From positions 10,701,445-10,765,444 of the forward strand of contig CM021317.1 of NCBI GenBank assembly GCA_010645155.1: DNA of 64,000 nucleotides, in the 5' to 3' direction. Shown piece by piece: positions 54,101 to 64,000 of the stretch. Every line of letters starts with the position of its first letter. Position 1 is the stretch's first letter. This DNA comes from Tigriopus japonicus (lineage: Eukaryota; Arthropoda; Copepoda; Harpacticoida; Harpacticidae). The notes beneath the pieces are model-generated. The model did no database searches, had not been told where the DNA came from, and saw nothing but the letters and a program-made list of their open reading frames with translations. A program made the position numbers and the translations under genes.

Positions 54101-56769
54101 CGGCTTTTCTGAAGGCCATTGGCTATCTCATTCCCCTCATGGACGCTGAATACGCTAATTACTACACGCGTGAAGTGATGTTGATCCTGATTCGTGAGTT
54201 CCAATCGCCCGACGAAGAGATGAAGAAGATTGTGTTAAAAGTAGTGAAGCAGTGCTGTTCCACGGATGGTGTGGAGGCCCAGTACATCAAGGACGAGATC
54301 CTCCCTCATTTCTTCAAGCACTTTTGGAACCACCGTATGGCTTTGGACCGCCGTAACTATCGTCAATTGGTCGACACGACTGTGGAGATTGCCAATCGCG
54401 TGGGTGCCAGTGAGATCATAAATCGCCTGGTTGATGACCTCAAGGACGAGAACGAGCAATATCGCAAAATGGTCATGGAGAGCATCGAAAAGATCATGGA
54501 TGGTCTAGGAGCGGCTGATATCGATTCTCGATTGGAGGAGCAACTGATCGATGGCATCCTGTACTCCTTCCAGGAACAAACTACAGAAGATGTGGTCATG
54601 CTCAACGGTTTCGGCACCATTGTCAACGCATTGGGCAAACGTGTCAAGCCGTATTTGCCGCAAATTTGCGGTACCATTCTCTGGCGACTGAACAATAAGT
54701 CGGCCAAAGTGCGGCAACAAGCCGCCGATTTGATTTCCCGTATAGCCGGCGTCATGAAGACCTGCCAAGAAGAGAAACTGATGGGTCATTTGGGCATGGT
54801 CTTGTACGAGTACCTGGGTGAAGAGTACCCCGAGGTCTTGGGATCAATCCTGGGGGCTTTGAAGGCCATTGTCAATGTCATAGGGATGATTCGCATGACA
54901 CCCCCGATCAAAGATCTTTTGCCTCGACTCACGCCCATTTTGAAGAATCGACACGAGAAAGTCCAGGAAAACTGTATCGATTTGGTTGGAAGGATTGCGG
55001 ACAGAGGTCCCGAATATGTGTCACCGAGAGAATGGATGAGGATATGCTTCGAGTTACTCGAGCTAGTAAAAGCGCACAAGAAGGCCATTCGCAGGGCTGC
55101 CGTGAACACTTTCGGATATATTGCCAAGGCCATCGGGTAAGTCTAAGATATAGATCGAATGAATTTACGACTGTTAAGCAATGTTTCCTTTTTTGATTTA
55201 CAGTCCTCACGATGTTTTGGCCACACTTTTGAACAATTTGAAGGTCCAAGAGCGACAGAATCGAGTATGTACCACCGTGGCTATTGCTATTGTGGCAGAA
55301 ACATGTTCCCCATTCACGGTATTGCCCGGTTTGATGAATGAATACAGGGTCCCCGAGTTGAACGTCCAAAACGGGGTTCTTAAATCTTTGTCCTTCTTGT
55401 TTGAATACATCGGAGAGATGGGAAAAGATTACATCTACGCCGTCACCCCTCTTCTTGAGGACGCACTCATGGACCGGTAAGCGAATCTTGAGTCGCTACA
55501 TTATCTTTGATATGTATCTTCTTCTATCATATTGTCTCCATTCCAGAGATTTGGTCCATCGACAAACGGCTTGTGCTGCCATCAAGCACATGTCCTTGGG
55601 TGTGTACGGATTTGGTTGTGAGGATGCTTTGACCCATCTCCTGAACTTTGTGTGGCCCAATGTTTTTGAGACATCGCCGCATTTAGTTCAAGCCTTCATG
55701 GATGCCGTGGATGGAATGCGCGTTTCTTTGGGTCCCATCAAGGTTTTGTCTTACGTAGTTCAGGTGAGAATCATTCGCAACGCTTGGGTTTTTTTCCGGA
55801 TTGTTGTCATTTTTGCTTTGAATCCAATCAGCAATCACCGTTCAATGAGTGTGTATGTATGCATGTTTATTATGGCCATCCTCATTTTTCCGGCTTCAGT
55901 TGTGTATATGAGTGTGCTTGTTGGCCTGTGAGTGTGCATAGTGCGATCAATATGCTAGAGTATTGTATGCCCACATAAAAGTAAGTGCATAGAAGAGAAG
56001 GTCGTGGAATTTGAGCCTGTTTGAAAGTTTGAACGTGAGGGGATGAGATAGTCGTTTTGCCACTCTACGTACACGTGGATGTCGCTTTTGGCTTTGCCCA
56101 TCATTATGATACCACACTGTCTTATGAATAGGATTCCCAACAAACCATCACAATCATCATTCTGCATTCGCTGTGTTCAAAAGAAAAGAATTTGCAATGA
56201 AAGTTCAACAATGGACAAGCTCTAGAAAACATTGGTCATTTCACTCATGTGTCAAAATCATTGGGCTCGATTCCTAATGATTTTTAAAAATCAGTAACCA
56301 ATCAAGGAAACGGGATCTCGTTCCAGCTTAAAACGTGAACCGACCGATGGAGCTCTGGTAATGAATACCATCCTCACAAAATTTGAACTTCGTGGCCTGG
56401 GCAGGATTTTAAGTCGTCTCCTTCCGTTAATGCTGACAACCCGAATTATTTCCTTGTCCTATCCATGGATTTAAAATTGAAGTGGGATAGCTTTTAAAGC
56501 TTTATTCGCACTTTGATCTTATTCTTGGACCTTTTTTACATTGAAAACGAACTTTTCATTGGAGTCCAACCAAACCCCGATTAACAATAATCTCATTGTT
56601 TTGATTCCAGGGTCTGTTTCATCCTGCCCGAAAAGTGCGCGATGTTTATTGGAAGATTTACAATTCCTTGTACATTGGATCCCAAGATGCCTTGGTGGCT
56701 GGATATCCTCGGATTCCCAACGACGCCAAAAACATGTACTCGCGATATGCTTTGGACTATGTTTTGTGA
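51116..56769 (+). CDS. Sf3b1: splicing factor 3B subunit 1 (SF3b155/SAP155)
   Basis: Five exons (51116-51143, 51743-55136, 55204-55476, 55547-55763, 56611-56769) join in frame to 1,356 residues (human 1,304). SF3B1 is the HEAT-repeat scaffold of the U2 snRNP SF3b complex and clamps the branch-site helix in the nucleus. The N-terminal region is Thr-Pro rich with RWD-type U2AF-ligand motifs at W213, W301 and W347 and related WD-TP units at W244 and W268. The segment that binds SF3B6 ([15 protein letters not shown], from about 427) follows. HEAT repeats run from about 553 to the end and are nearly identical to human. The lysine equivalent to human K700 is K752 (DEQQKVRT). The C-terminus ends in RYALDYVL. 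The start is ATG in a strong GCACCATGG context, with a 9-codon first exon. Confidence 0.98.
55764..56610 (+). other. last intron of SF3B1
   Basis: An 847-bp intron, about ten times longer than the two before it. I found no nested gene or convincing small RNA by eye. Confidence 0.6.
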
Positions 56770-56832
56770 ATTATTCGCACCAATCAACCATCCCCCTCCG
56801 TTGTCTGTTTAGTTTGTGTCCATCATTTGTAA

Positions 56833-56843
56833 AATAAATTAAA
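56833..56843 (+). terminator. polyadenylation signal of SF3B1
   Basis: AATAAA overlaps ATTAAA starting 64 nt after the SF3B1 stop codon, on the sense strand. Confidence 0.75.
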
Positions 56844-58831
56844 ACAATGAATACCCAATGAACTCCGACTCTTTCAATGTGTCAGGTATTATTTACTCTG
56901 GTCTAAAAATGTGCTCTGCTCATCGATCACGGAAGTCTCGCTTCGTCGTTCGTCTGCAGTTTTCTTGGTCACGCATTCTTTTTGCCCGCTCTTCCGACAG
57001 TAAAATCCAACCCCACATTTAAACACTAGGTCGTCGAAAACAGTCAAGGCATGCTAAGACTGATGACAAGTTAGAAATGCTGGCAATGTTCCTTTCCAAA
57101 CTTGGAAATTCTAGACGCCTCAAAAGGAAGGTGTTGGCTGGTTGGTTAGTCTCTCAAGGAAGCCGCTGATTCGCTCCAACGACGCTCAAGCCCGTCGTCA
57201 TCATAAAAGGTCACCTAACAGGGGATTAGCGACACTTGAGACGGGTTAATATGGTAGGGTTTCGTTCTGGTGCAAAAACTGCACAACGATTGAAAAGAGG
57301 TCGCGGGGAATGTTAGTTTGATAGAATAGTGAACGTGGTAACCCCCAAGCCACCGACGATCCATATCAAGAAGAAGAGCAGACTTGGTTTCTTCTACTCA
57401 TAGAAGATGAGACTCCCTGATGATGCTATTGCCCTTTCGAAGAAAGAGGAAGATCTTCTCGCGTGACCTTGAGCAACGCATGCACCAGAAACTACCAACA
57501 GCCGCAGCAATAACGCAATAACAACACCAATTGTGCTCGGAGGACCCTCAAAGATGCGATGTCCTACATACCGTACATCCAACAACAGCACCGCTTCATT
57601 CACTCAAGGAAGACAAATCACATGGAGACGTTCAACTGTAGCCTTTTTTCGTTCATCAAATTCATTTTTGGTAAATGATTTTCTTTTGATAACACTGATA
57701 AAGCGCATGTAAAGATATCATCAGGTCTATTTAGCATGATACATTCCCAAAAAACACCTTTGACATTAGGTTAAGTTTCTGTATTTATCATTCATTCACT
57801 CAATCAAGAAAGTATTCATCGCTCTTCTTCAATCCGTTTGCATTACTCAGTTTCATGATCTCGCTGAAAATAAGCATGTAGTCTTTGACTTGTTCACGTG
57901 ACAAGTGGTTAGAATCATATTTTCCTCGACAGGACCAGAATTCGAAAAGCATTTTTTTGGAAAAAAACAATGGATCCAGGTGTCCGGTGATCCTTGGTTT
58001 ACTCTTTCAACAAAATTGTTTCTATTTTCGACTTTTCAAGCTCAAGCTGCGGCAAGTGAGGAGGCAGTCAGTCGATCCTCCTTTTAATATGCATTGCCCT
58101 CAAGAAGAGGTTTTTGGTTGGCCCGTTTCTCGTGGTTGTGGGGAGAACTCAAACCATTTCCAAAGCGACGCCTGCTCATCACCATCATCATCATGATGCT
58201 TCCTCGTCGGTTTTGAGGCTCTTTGGGCTTAATTTAATGATGCTAATAAGTGGCTTTACGGCTCATGGCATGCAATTTCTACCGAAGACACTCGGAGAAT
58301 CATGAATCGCTTCCGAGGAAGAGCCGACTCCAAAGTTGCCTTGTTCTAAACGTTTTCTTGCTGTTGACTAATTGCTACATTCAATGTTTCTTATCTTGAA
58401 GTGGTCGTTGATCCGCCATGACCTCTTGACACCGATTAATCTATGGCTAAATGCATCATGGTCGTTGGCAAATGCATCCGAGAGCTCTAAACACTCATGG
58501 ACATCATTTTTAAATCTGATGCCTGGATTGTATGCTTCAGCGGATCCATCCATTTCTCAGCGCTTGCCAACCAACCAACCAACCGAGCCACTTGGCATGA
58601 TCGCATTAGCTGTGTCATTAACCTAATGCAGGAATCTCTCACCACAAGATGTCTAGCCCAAAACGACCCTAAAAACGGTGCGGTTCTGTAGTGAATTTAA
58701 ACGAAATTGCCAAAAGACGAACTAAGAATGCGTTTGAAAGCACACGTCACAAAAGAACAAAGTTGTAGCATAGGATGGCACTCCTTTTCCCGCCATTTAT
58801 TTTAATATTGATACCTTCTGTTCTCAGGAAT
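56844..58831. other. no gene seen
   Basis: About 2 kb of DNA with short chance reading frames only. No splice-supported exon, tRNA or transposon structure was recognised. Confidence 0.5.
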
Positions 58832-59003
58832 AGTGCTTTTCATTCTGAGCCGTTTGTTTGTCCGCACCTACGGTAGATGAGGTAGAGGGCGCTTTACGCA
58901 TGGAGGGAGAGGAAAATTGAAAGCTTTTTATCTTTTATCTATGTAAAGCGCCCTCTGCCTCGTCTAAGCGCGGACAAACAAACGGCTCAGAATAAAAAGC
59001 ACT
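58832..59003. mobile_element. hairpin MITE-like element
   Basis: Arms of about 61-66 bp are almost exact reverse complements. The left arm starts AGTGCTTTT.CATTCTGAGC and the right arm ends GCTCAGAATAAAAAGCACT. Both carry CCGTTTGTTTGTCCGC and GAGGGCGCTTTAC or their complements, with one small indel. The loop is about 45 bp. It is non-coding. It replaces the outer end of the neighbouring element's left inverted repeat. Confidence 0.85.
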
Positions 59004-59009
59004 TTGGAC

Positions 59010-59260
59010 GAATACAGCTGGGCATTTGGGGGCCAAAATGGCTAGAGATGGGTCAAAAATAGGTCCGGACATCTCATAGTTAAAGTTTGCTGCATGAGGG
59101 AAAAGTTCTTGTTTTGATTGATTATCAAAACGACAATTGCAAATTAAGCCCGAAAATTTTAATTCAGTATTTTGGCGGAATAGTCTCAACTCTGACACAT
59201 CCCTAGCCGTTTTGGCCCCAGAATCCCCAGCTGAATTCATTCGATCACACTCATCTATTG
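59010..59260. mobile_element. MITE-like element, family copy B (left end truncated)
   Basis: It aligns along its length with copy A at 13137-13418: CAGCT-GGATTTGGGGGCCAAA near the left, a shared GAGGGAAAAG-TTGTTTTGATTGATT interior, and CTAGCC-TTTGGC-CCAGAATCC-CAGCT at the right. The first 25 bp or so of the left inverted repeat are missing where the hairpin element abuts. The right end stops at ATCTATTG, where a third element begins. Confidence 0.8.
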
Positions 59261-59580
59261 AAGTGTGGCTTTGTTGGGCCTTTTCATGGAGCGAGAGCGT
59301 CAGCAAGTATGACGACCAACTCCCACTGTGCATGCACTTGCAAAGAGACAAAACTTGGCATAATTCAAGAAATTGTGCAAAATATGTTGCCTTGACTTGT
59401 TCTAGCGATGTAATGATATTTTATCTCCATCAAATAGGAAATTATGTTACGAGTTTAGCACATTTGCTTGAGAAATGCTGAATTTTGTCTCTTTTCACGT
59501 GCATGCACAGTGCGAGCTAACCGTGGCAGATGTCAACGCTCTCGCTTCCTGAAAAGGCACAACAAAGCCACACTTCAATT
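59256..59580. mobile_element. MITE-like element with about 100-bp inverted repeats
   Basis: The left arm ATTGAAGTGTGGCTTTGTTG and the right arm CAACAAAGCCACACTTCAAT match exactly at the tips. Weaker pairing follows for about 100 bp, including GCGAGAGCG and CACTGTGCATGCAC blocks. The centre, about 110 bp, is unpaired. It has no coding content, and its left tip overlaps the right tip of copy B. Confidence 0.85.
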
Positions 59581-59719
59581 GCCCTATACCTTGCAGAAAA
59601 TTGAGAGTGGATCTCAAATAAACAAAATATTTGACTTCAATACAAAAATAACACCTTCAGACATTAAGTTTAACTATACTTCGACCAAGTTTCCTAAAAA
59701 TTGAGCGTCTGCTTGGAGA

Positions 59720-59760
59720 AATGTGGCTCTGGTATTAACAATGAAGCTCAGAGCCACATT
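59720..59760. repeat. 12-bp perfect hairpin
   Basis: AATGTGGCTCTG (59720-59731) and CAGAGCCACATT (59749-59760) pair around a 17-nt loop. No U-tract or gene context explains it. Confidence 0.7.
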
Positions 59761-60373
59761 ACGCCCATTCTGTCCCATAAAAGCCATCGTTTTCAGTTAA
59801 CATTATATGTTCTGAAATACTTGAAATCAATTAAATGCTAAATATCAACATTTTGATTGTTCAAACAGAGAGGAAGCACTTTAAATTGAACAAATTCTTT
59901 GTCATTTCGTATTTGAGTTGTTGATGATTCCTGCTGAATGTTTGTTCATGTAGAATGCATCAAGAAACAGATCACCTTCATGGAATGCTTCTTCACTTTG
60001 ATGATGTTGTTATGTACAGTACTTTTAACATGAAACCATTGGTAGATCAGGGTCAGTTGAATAGGGATGATGAGGTGCAGTGAAACTGATTTTCCCAAAA
60101 ATGGGGTGCATTCAGCTATCTTTAAGAGACAGGTGTACATGCTAAGATAATGTCTTGACAAATCATGCACTAAATTAGCATAAAATAGTGAATATTGAGT
60201 CCATAACACTTTCCTTTTGTTAGTTCACTTAGGTCGTTTTGGGATCTCAAAAACAACAACAAACAGTTGTCTTCGCATCCTCTTCTGTAGGCATATCCAT
60301 GCCTAATGCAATCTAGGAACAACTAGATTTCTAGGAACAAATAGAGACCCTCATATAGCCAGGTAAGGACTGG

Positions 60374-60441
60374 TAGAGACACTTTATTGTGAGAAATGGG
60401 CGACCTTAACCTTACCCGTCTCTCACAATAAAGGGTCTCTA
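60374..60441. repeat. inverted repeat, about 26-bp arms
   Basis: TAGAGACACTTTATTGTGAGA on the left pairs with TCTCACAATAAAGGGTCTCTA on the right, leaving a short loop containing CCTTAACCTTACC. Two or three mismatches are present. Confidence 0.7.
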
Positions 60442-60456
60442 GCAGGGCTGCCAACT

Positions 60457-60703
60457 GGTGATTTCTATCGCTAGATTTCCCGAATCTGGCGATTTTGAAA
60501 CGTGTCTGGCGATCGAAAAATTAATCTGGCGAAATCAGCTGATCTGGCGATAAATCTGGCGATTTTGATATCACTGGCGACAAAACTGTCAATTTTAGTA
60601 TTTCTGGCAATAAATTTGGCCAAACGAACAAATTTGGCGAAAAATTAGGCGAAAACGGGGTAATTTGGCGAAAAAATTGGCAAAATCGCCCATTTTTGGC
60701 GCT
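60457..60703. repeat. degenerate TCTGGCGATTTTG-like array
   Basis: About eight exact TGGCGA hexamers and several variants (TGGCAA, TGGCCA, AGGCGA) are spaced 12-20 bp apart in AT-rich context. The block starts just after a CAGGGCTGCCAACTGG motif that resembles a transposon end. Confidence 0.6.
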
Positions 60704-63700
60704 AACTCAGTCAAATTTTGATTCTCTCTCTATGATTTTGACTTTCATTCTGACTGAAAACCAAGGATTAATTATTTTATATGACAATCACTAAGGGGGG
60801 AGAGCTTTGACCAAAGTATTGTTTCTTGATTTCATTGTGCTTTTACCAAGAAAAAGGAAATTTTGTTTCGCTCGTTTGCTGTGGAACTTACTTTCTCCCT
60901 CTTTGCGACGAATCTGTCCATTAGACGACCCATTATAAATTGTTAAGTCTCATTTAGACAACTTGTTATTCTTACAGAGCAATGCTTTTATCAGACATGA
61001 CATTTCCCCACTCGAGTTTTATCTTTTTATGACATTTATATACAATGGCATTCTGTGTACCAGTTAAAATCGGTTAAAAAATGCAGACTAAAAATTTTAA
61101 AGAAGAGTTTGGGAAAAAGAGATTGTTATTAAGTCAAAAGCTTTGGCAAACGCATGTGTAGCTGAATTTATAAAATTCCCAATTTGATTTTCCTAATGGT
61201 AGGGCTAAGTGAAATCCTAAATAAATTATGCATCCTATTATTTTGCGATTGCCCCGGTTTGGTTTTGGTTAAGCCCTCTTTATGGTTTACTACTCAATCT
61301 ATTATCATGTGGCCAAAATATAGGGCATTAACAATGTCATTGGGATAAAAAAAAATTTTTTTGAGTGTTCACGTTTCATTTTGGGACTTTTTAATGGCAA
61401 TTGGTCAGATTTTGTTAACTTGACACCATTAACATTGCTTTTAAAGAGTTATAAATTTTATAGCATTTCAGAAAAGAGTCCCATGAGTGCAAACTATTTT
61501 ACTCCATTTCCGGTGGCCAACATCGAATTTTAACTGGCAAGCCTGACATCGGGTGAAGGTGCTTGAAACTGCTTGCAAGCTTTCAAGCACAGCTGAAACT
61601 GTTGCTTGGCCCAAACTCCTCTTCAAGCTGCAGCTTGTGTCCCATCAGTAGCTCCAAGTGTAACTACTGCTGGAACTCGAAATCGAACTTGTTTAGTGTT
61701 GCCAAATTGGCCCTTGTTTAGGTCTTTTCAAAAACTTCTATTCAACCTGCCCTTTTTAACAGCGATAAACTTCCGAGTAAAAAATGGCAGCACTCCTGGT
61801 TCAAAACACATCATTATATTGAATTGAAGCTGTCGGGAGAAAACTTAATTTGCTCTAACGTCTAAAGTCCTTGACAAAGGTCGGGGAAAAGAAAGGGAGG
61901 AAAAGGAAAGATTCCAAATTTTGAGGTTCATAACCGTTCGTGCTGAGACTTTGAATAAATGAGAAGAAAACCTTTGGGTATTTTTAACCAGTTTTTGGCG
62001 AACGTCTAAATTTGGAGAATTTTTACAAAAAAAGTCTGAGAGCATTGTTCTGAAGGGTCCCATGTTTATCTGAGTTACTTTTTGGTTGAGTATTTTCCAG
62101 AAGATACGTAGTTTCTACTTAAACTCGTTGATGTAGTTAATCTACAACGCAAAGTAGAAATCCTCAAAAGATGTACTTACAAGATTTGAAGCTTTCGAAT
62201 CTGACAATTTCTCTGGTTTTTCTTTAATTGATGCAACACCAAGCAAAATAATCAACAAATGTAATCCTCGAATCAAGAATCGTAGCGGTGAAAAAAAAAA
62301 TCGACAACGAACATGAAAAGCCTCTAAGTGTAATCTTTGGCAGGCATCTCGTCGCTATTCACCTCGTCTCATCCCTTACTTGGTTTTAATGATGCTTTGG
62401 AGGCTAAACTGTAGCATTCGTTACGCTAAACTGCATGGACTGCATGGATTCCGACATTTGAACGAATTTCATAATATCGAAACTCCTTTGACCATTTTTG
62501 GAGGCTCCCTTACCAAAAAACAAACTTATTTGACCAAATTCAAATTAAATGGGGGGTAGCAGAACTTAAAATTTCGAGGGCGGTTCTAATCACCATCACC
62601 TAGATGCGGTCTTTTTTCATAAGTGATAGTGATGATTCCCGACGAGACTGGATATATTTTAATGTGCTTTTGTTCATCTTGTGGTATTGGATTAAATAAT
62701 AAAGGAACTTTAACAAGAGATTGGTGAAGATTCGGCCAAACGAGCCTTTTTTACGGTAAAAAAATGTTCGGTCAAATGTGTTCTTGTGAAGCGAGTTTTG
62801 ACAAAGTGGAGTAAATCTCTATTCAACAGGAACTACAATGAGCTTTGACAACAAATTGGAACCATTTATTGGCCTGCAGAGATCTAATGGGAAGGAGTGA
62901 AGTACTCTGCTATTGAATAAGAGTTGTTACACACACTGACGTTCCAAATCGACACAATAGCTAAGTACATTCATATCCGTTCTTCTCATACACATGGTGT
63001 GCACGGACATCCACTCAAACAGTTCACTGTTGGATGATGCCCACTGAGTGAGTGGATTCGGATACGGATGTGCGTTGTTTTCAGATCCTTAGACGCTGTG
63101 CTATGCACATCTCAAAAGGGTCTACAATGTCTGCTGTGCTGGCTAATAATGTTCGGAAACTCATCAATTTCAAGAGTAAATTCCCATCTTGAAAAAGAGC
63201 GCCACTTGCTAACAACCATCCAACCAACTGGATGGCTGCTGGTCCGTTCCGTAGCCGTCAAATGGGGGCAGTGGTAGTGGTGGTGGAGGAAGTTTGAGAC
63301 GGTGTTGTTCCACTTGACTCGATTGGGAGACCTTATTCGACCGCACAACTACTGCAACAACAACAATCCACGCGGATCTTCCTCCAGAGCCTCTTCCACT
63401 ACTTTTGAACTACCTCACCAACGACGTCGACGTCGTGTTCATTGTCAGTAATAAATGCTCTTCTTCAACTACCACGACGACGACGGCGACACGTACCTAG
63501 ATCTTCATGTGCAAGGTCACCATCAGCTCCAATCCTGACGACGGCGGTCTCATCTATTTCTGGGTAGATCTGCCGAAATATGAAGACGACCCGAAACGAC
63601 GCAACCCCAACCAATTCAAGTCAAGATCTCTTCCGTGCCTTGCTTGGGATACTTCGTCAAGTGAAATAACTTCTCTGAACCGGTCCCATCAAGCTCGTCA

Positions 63701-64000
63701 AGTTAATTCATGCTGTTGACCTCGTGGGGTGATATGTAGTATACCGATGAACATCTTCTTCTTTCCGAACTAAACGACTTGTCCTAAATACGCACAAGAA
63801 GATGACCCCGGGTCATTCTTGGTTGTTTTCCATTACCAGACGTCCTCGAAATGAAGATGCATCTCCCTCATGACAAGTCGGGGTTTCACTTCTGTGTCAT
63901 GATGTCATCTACTACGCTATGTGAACTTCCGTATTCAGCGCATCTGATCAAGATTTCAATCACGCTTTCTGACGGGCCTTATCTACGTGATGCTCAGTAT
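60704..64000. other. no gene recognised
   Basis: AT-rich up to about 62.9 kb. From about 63.2 kb composition changes: CpG and CGACGA/CAACAA runs appear, with a TCAGTA initiator-like motif at 63449 and a 70-codon plus-strand frame at 63507-63719 that I do not recognise. This may be the 5' end or promoter of a gene lying to the right, but nothing confirms it. Confidence 0.4.

Noticed and set aside
51760..55133. Several long minus-strand frames opposite SF3B1 exon 2
   Set aside because: They are shadows of the highly constrained SF3B1 coding sequence.

Overview
The window looks like nuclear DNA of an arthropod. A crustacean, perhaps a copepod, is my best guess from the compact genes and overall texture, but no marker proves it. 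Genes have GT-AG introns, many only 63-76 bp long. Single exons reach 2.8-4.7 kb. AATAAA signals follow two stop codons. Intergenic DNA is AT-rich and full of inverted-repeat elements. No prokaryotic feature, tRNA, rRNA or CRISPR array was found.

Layout. (1) Positions 1-27,772, minus strand: the 5' part of one very large gene, a PRDM3/PRDM16 (MECOM / Drosophila hamlet)-type transcription factor. It has a first coding exon near 27.5 kb, a PR-domain exon at 12.2 kb, two more PR-domain exons at the left edge, and introns of about 15 kb and 11 kb. Its zinc fingers would lie beyond the left edge. (2) 27.8-35.3 kb: AT-rich repetitive DNA with a 620-bp assembly gap, a broken non-LTR retrotransposon fragment (32.4-34.0 kb) and a 37-bp tandem repeat. 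(3) 35.3-56.8 kb: a compact cluster of four conserved genes, TGS1 (+), NDFIP (-), a LRRK1-like ROCO kinase (-) and SF3B1 (+). All splice junctions of TGS1, SF3B1 and NDFIP, and the two internal ones of the kinase, keep frame when joined by hand. (4) 56.8-64.0 kb: no recognisable gene. A cluster of inverted-repeat (MITE-like) elements lies at 58.8-59.6 kb, with further hairpins and a degenerate TGGCGA array near 60.5 kb.

How the genes relate. TGS1 trimethylates caps of spliceosomal snRNAs and SF3B1 is the core HEAT-repeat scaffold of the U2 snRNP, so two snRNP-pathway genes lie within 13 kb of each other. NDFIP is a PPxY adaptor for NEDD4-type ubiquitin ligases on endosomal membranes. The LRRK-like protein is a large GTPase-kinase acting on endolysosomal membranes. 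NDFIP and LRRK run head to tail with 650 bp between them, TGS1 and NDFIP converge, and LRRK and SF3B1 diverge from a shared 2.2-kb interval. I saw no multi-gene novel system. The best leads are the PRDM gene architecture, the clustered MITEs, and the LINE broken by a 49-bp tandem duplication.
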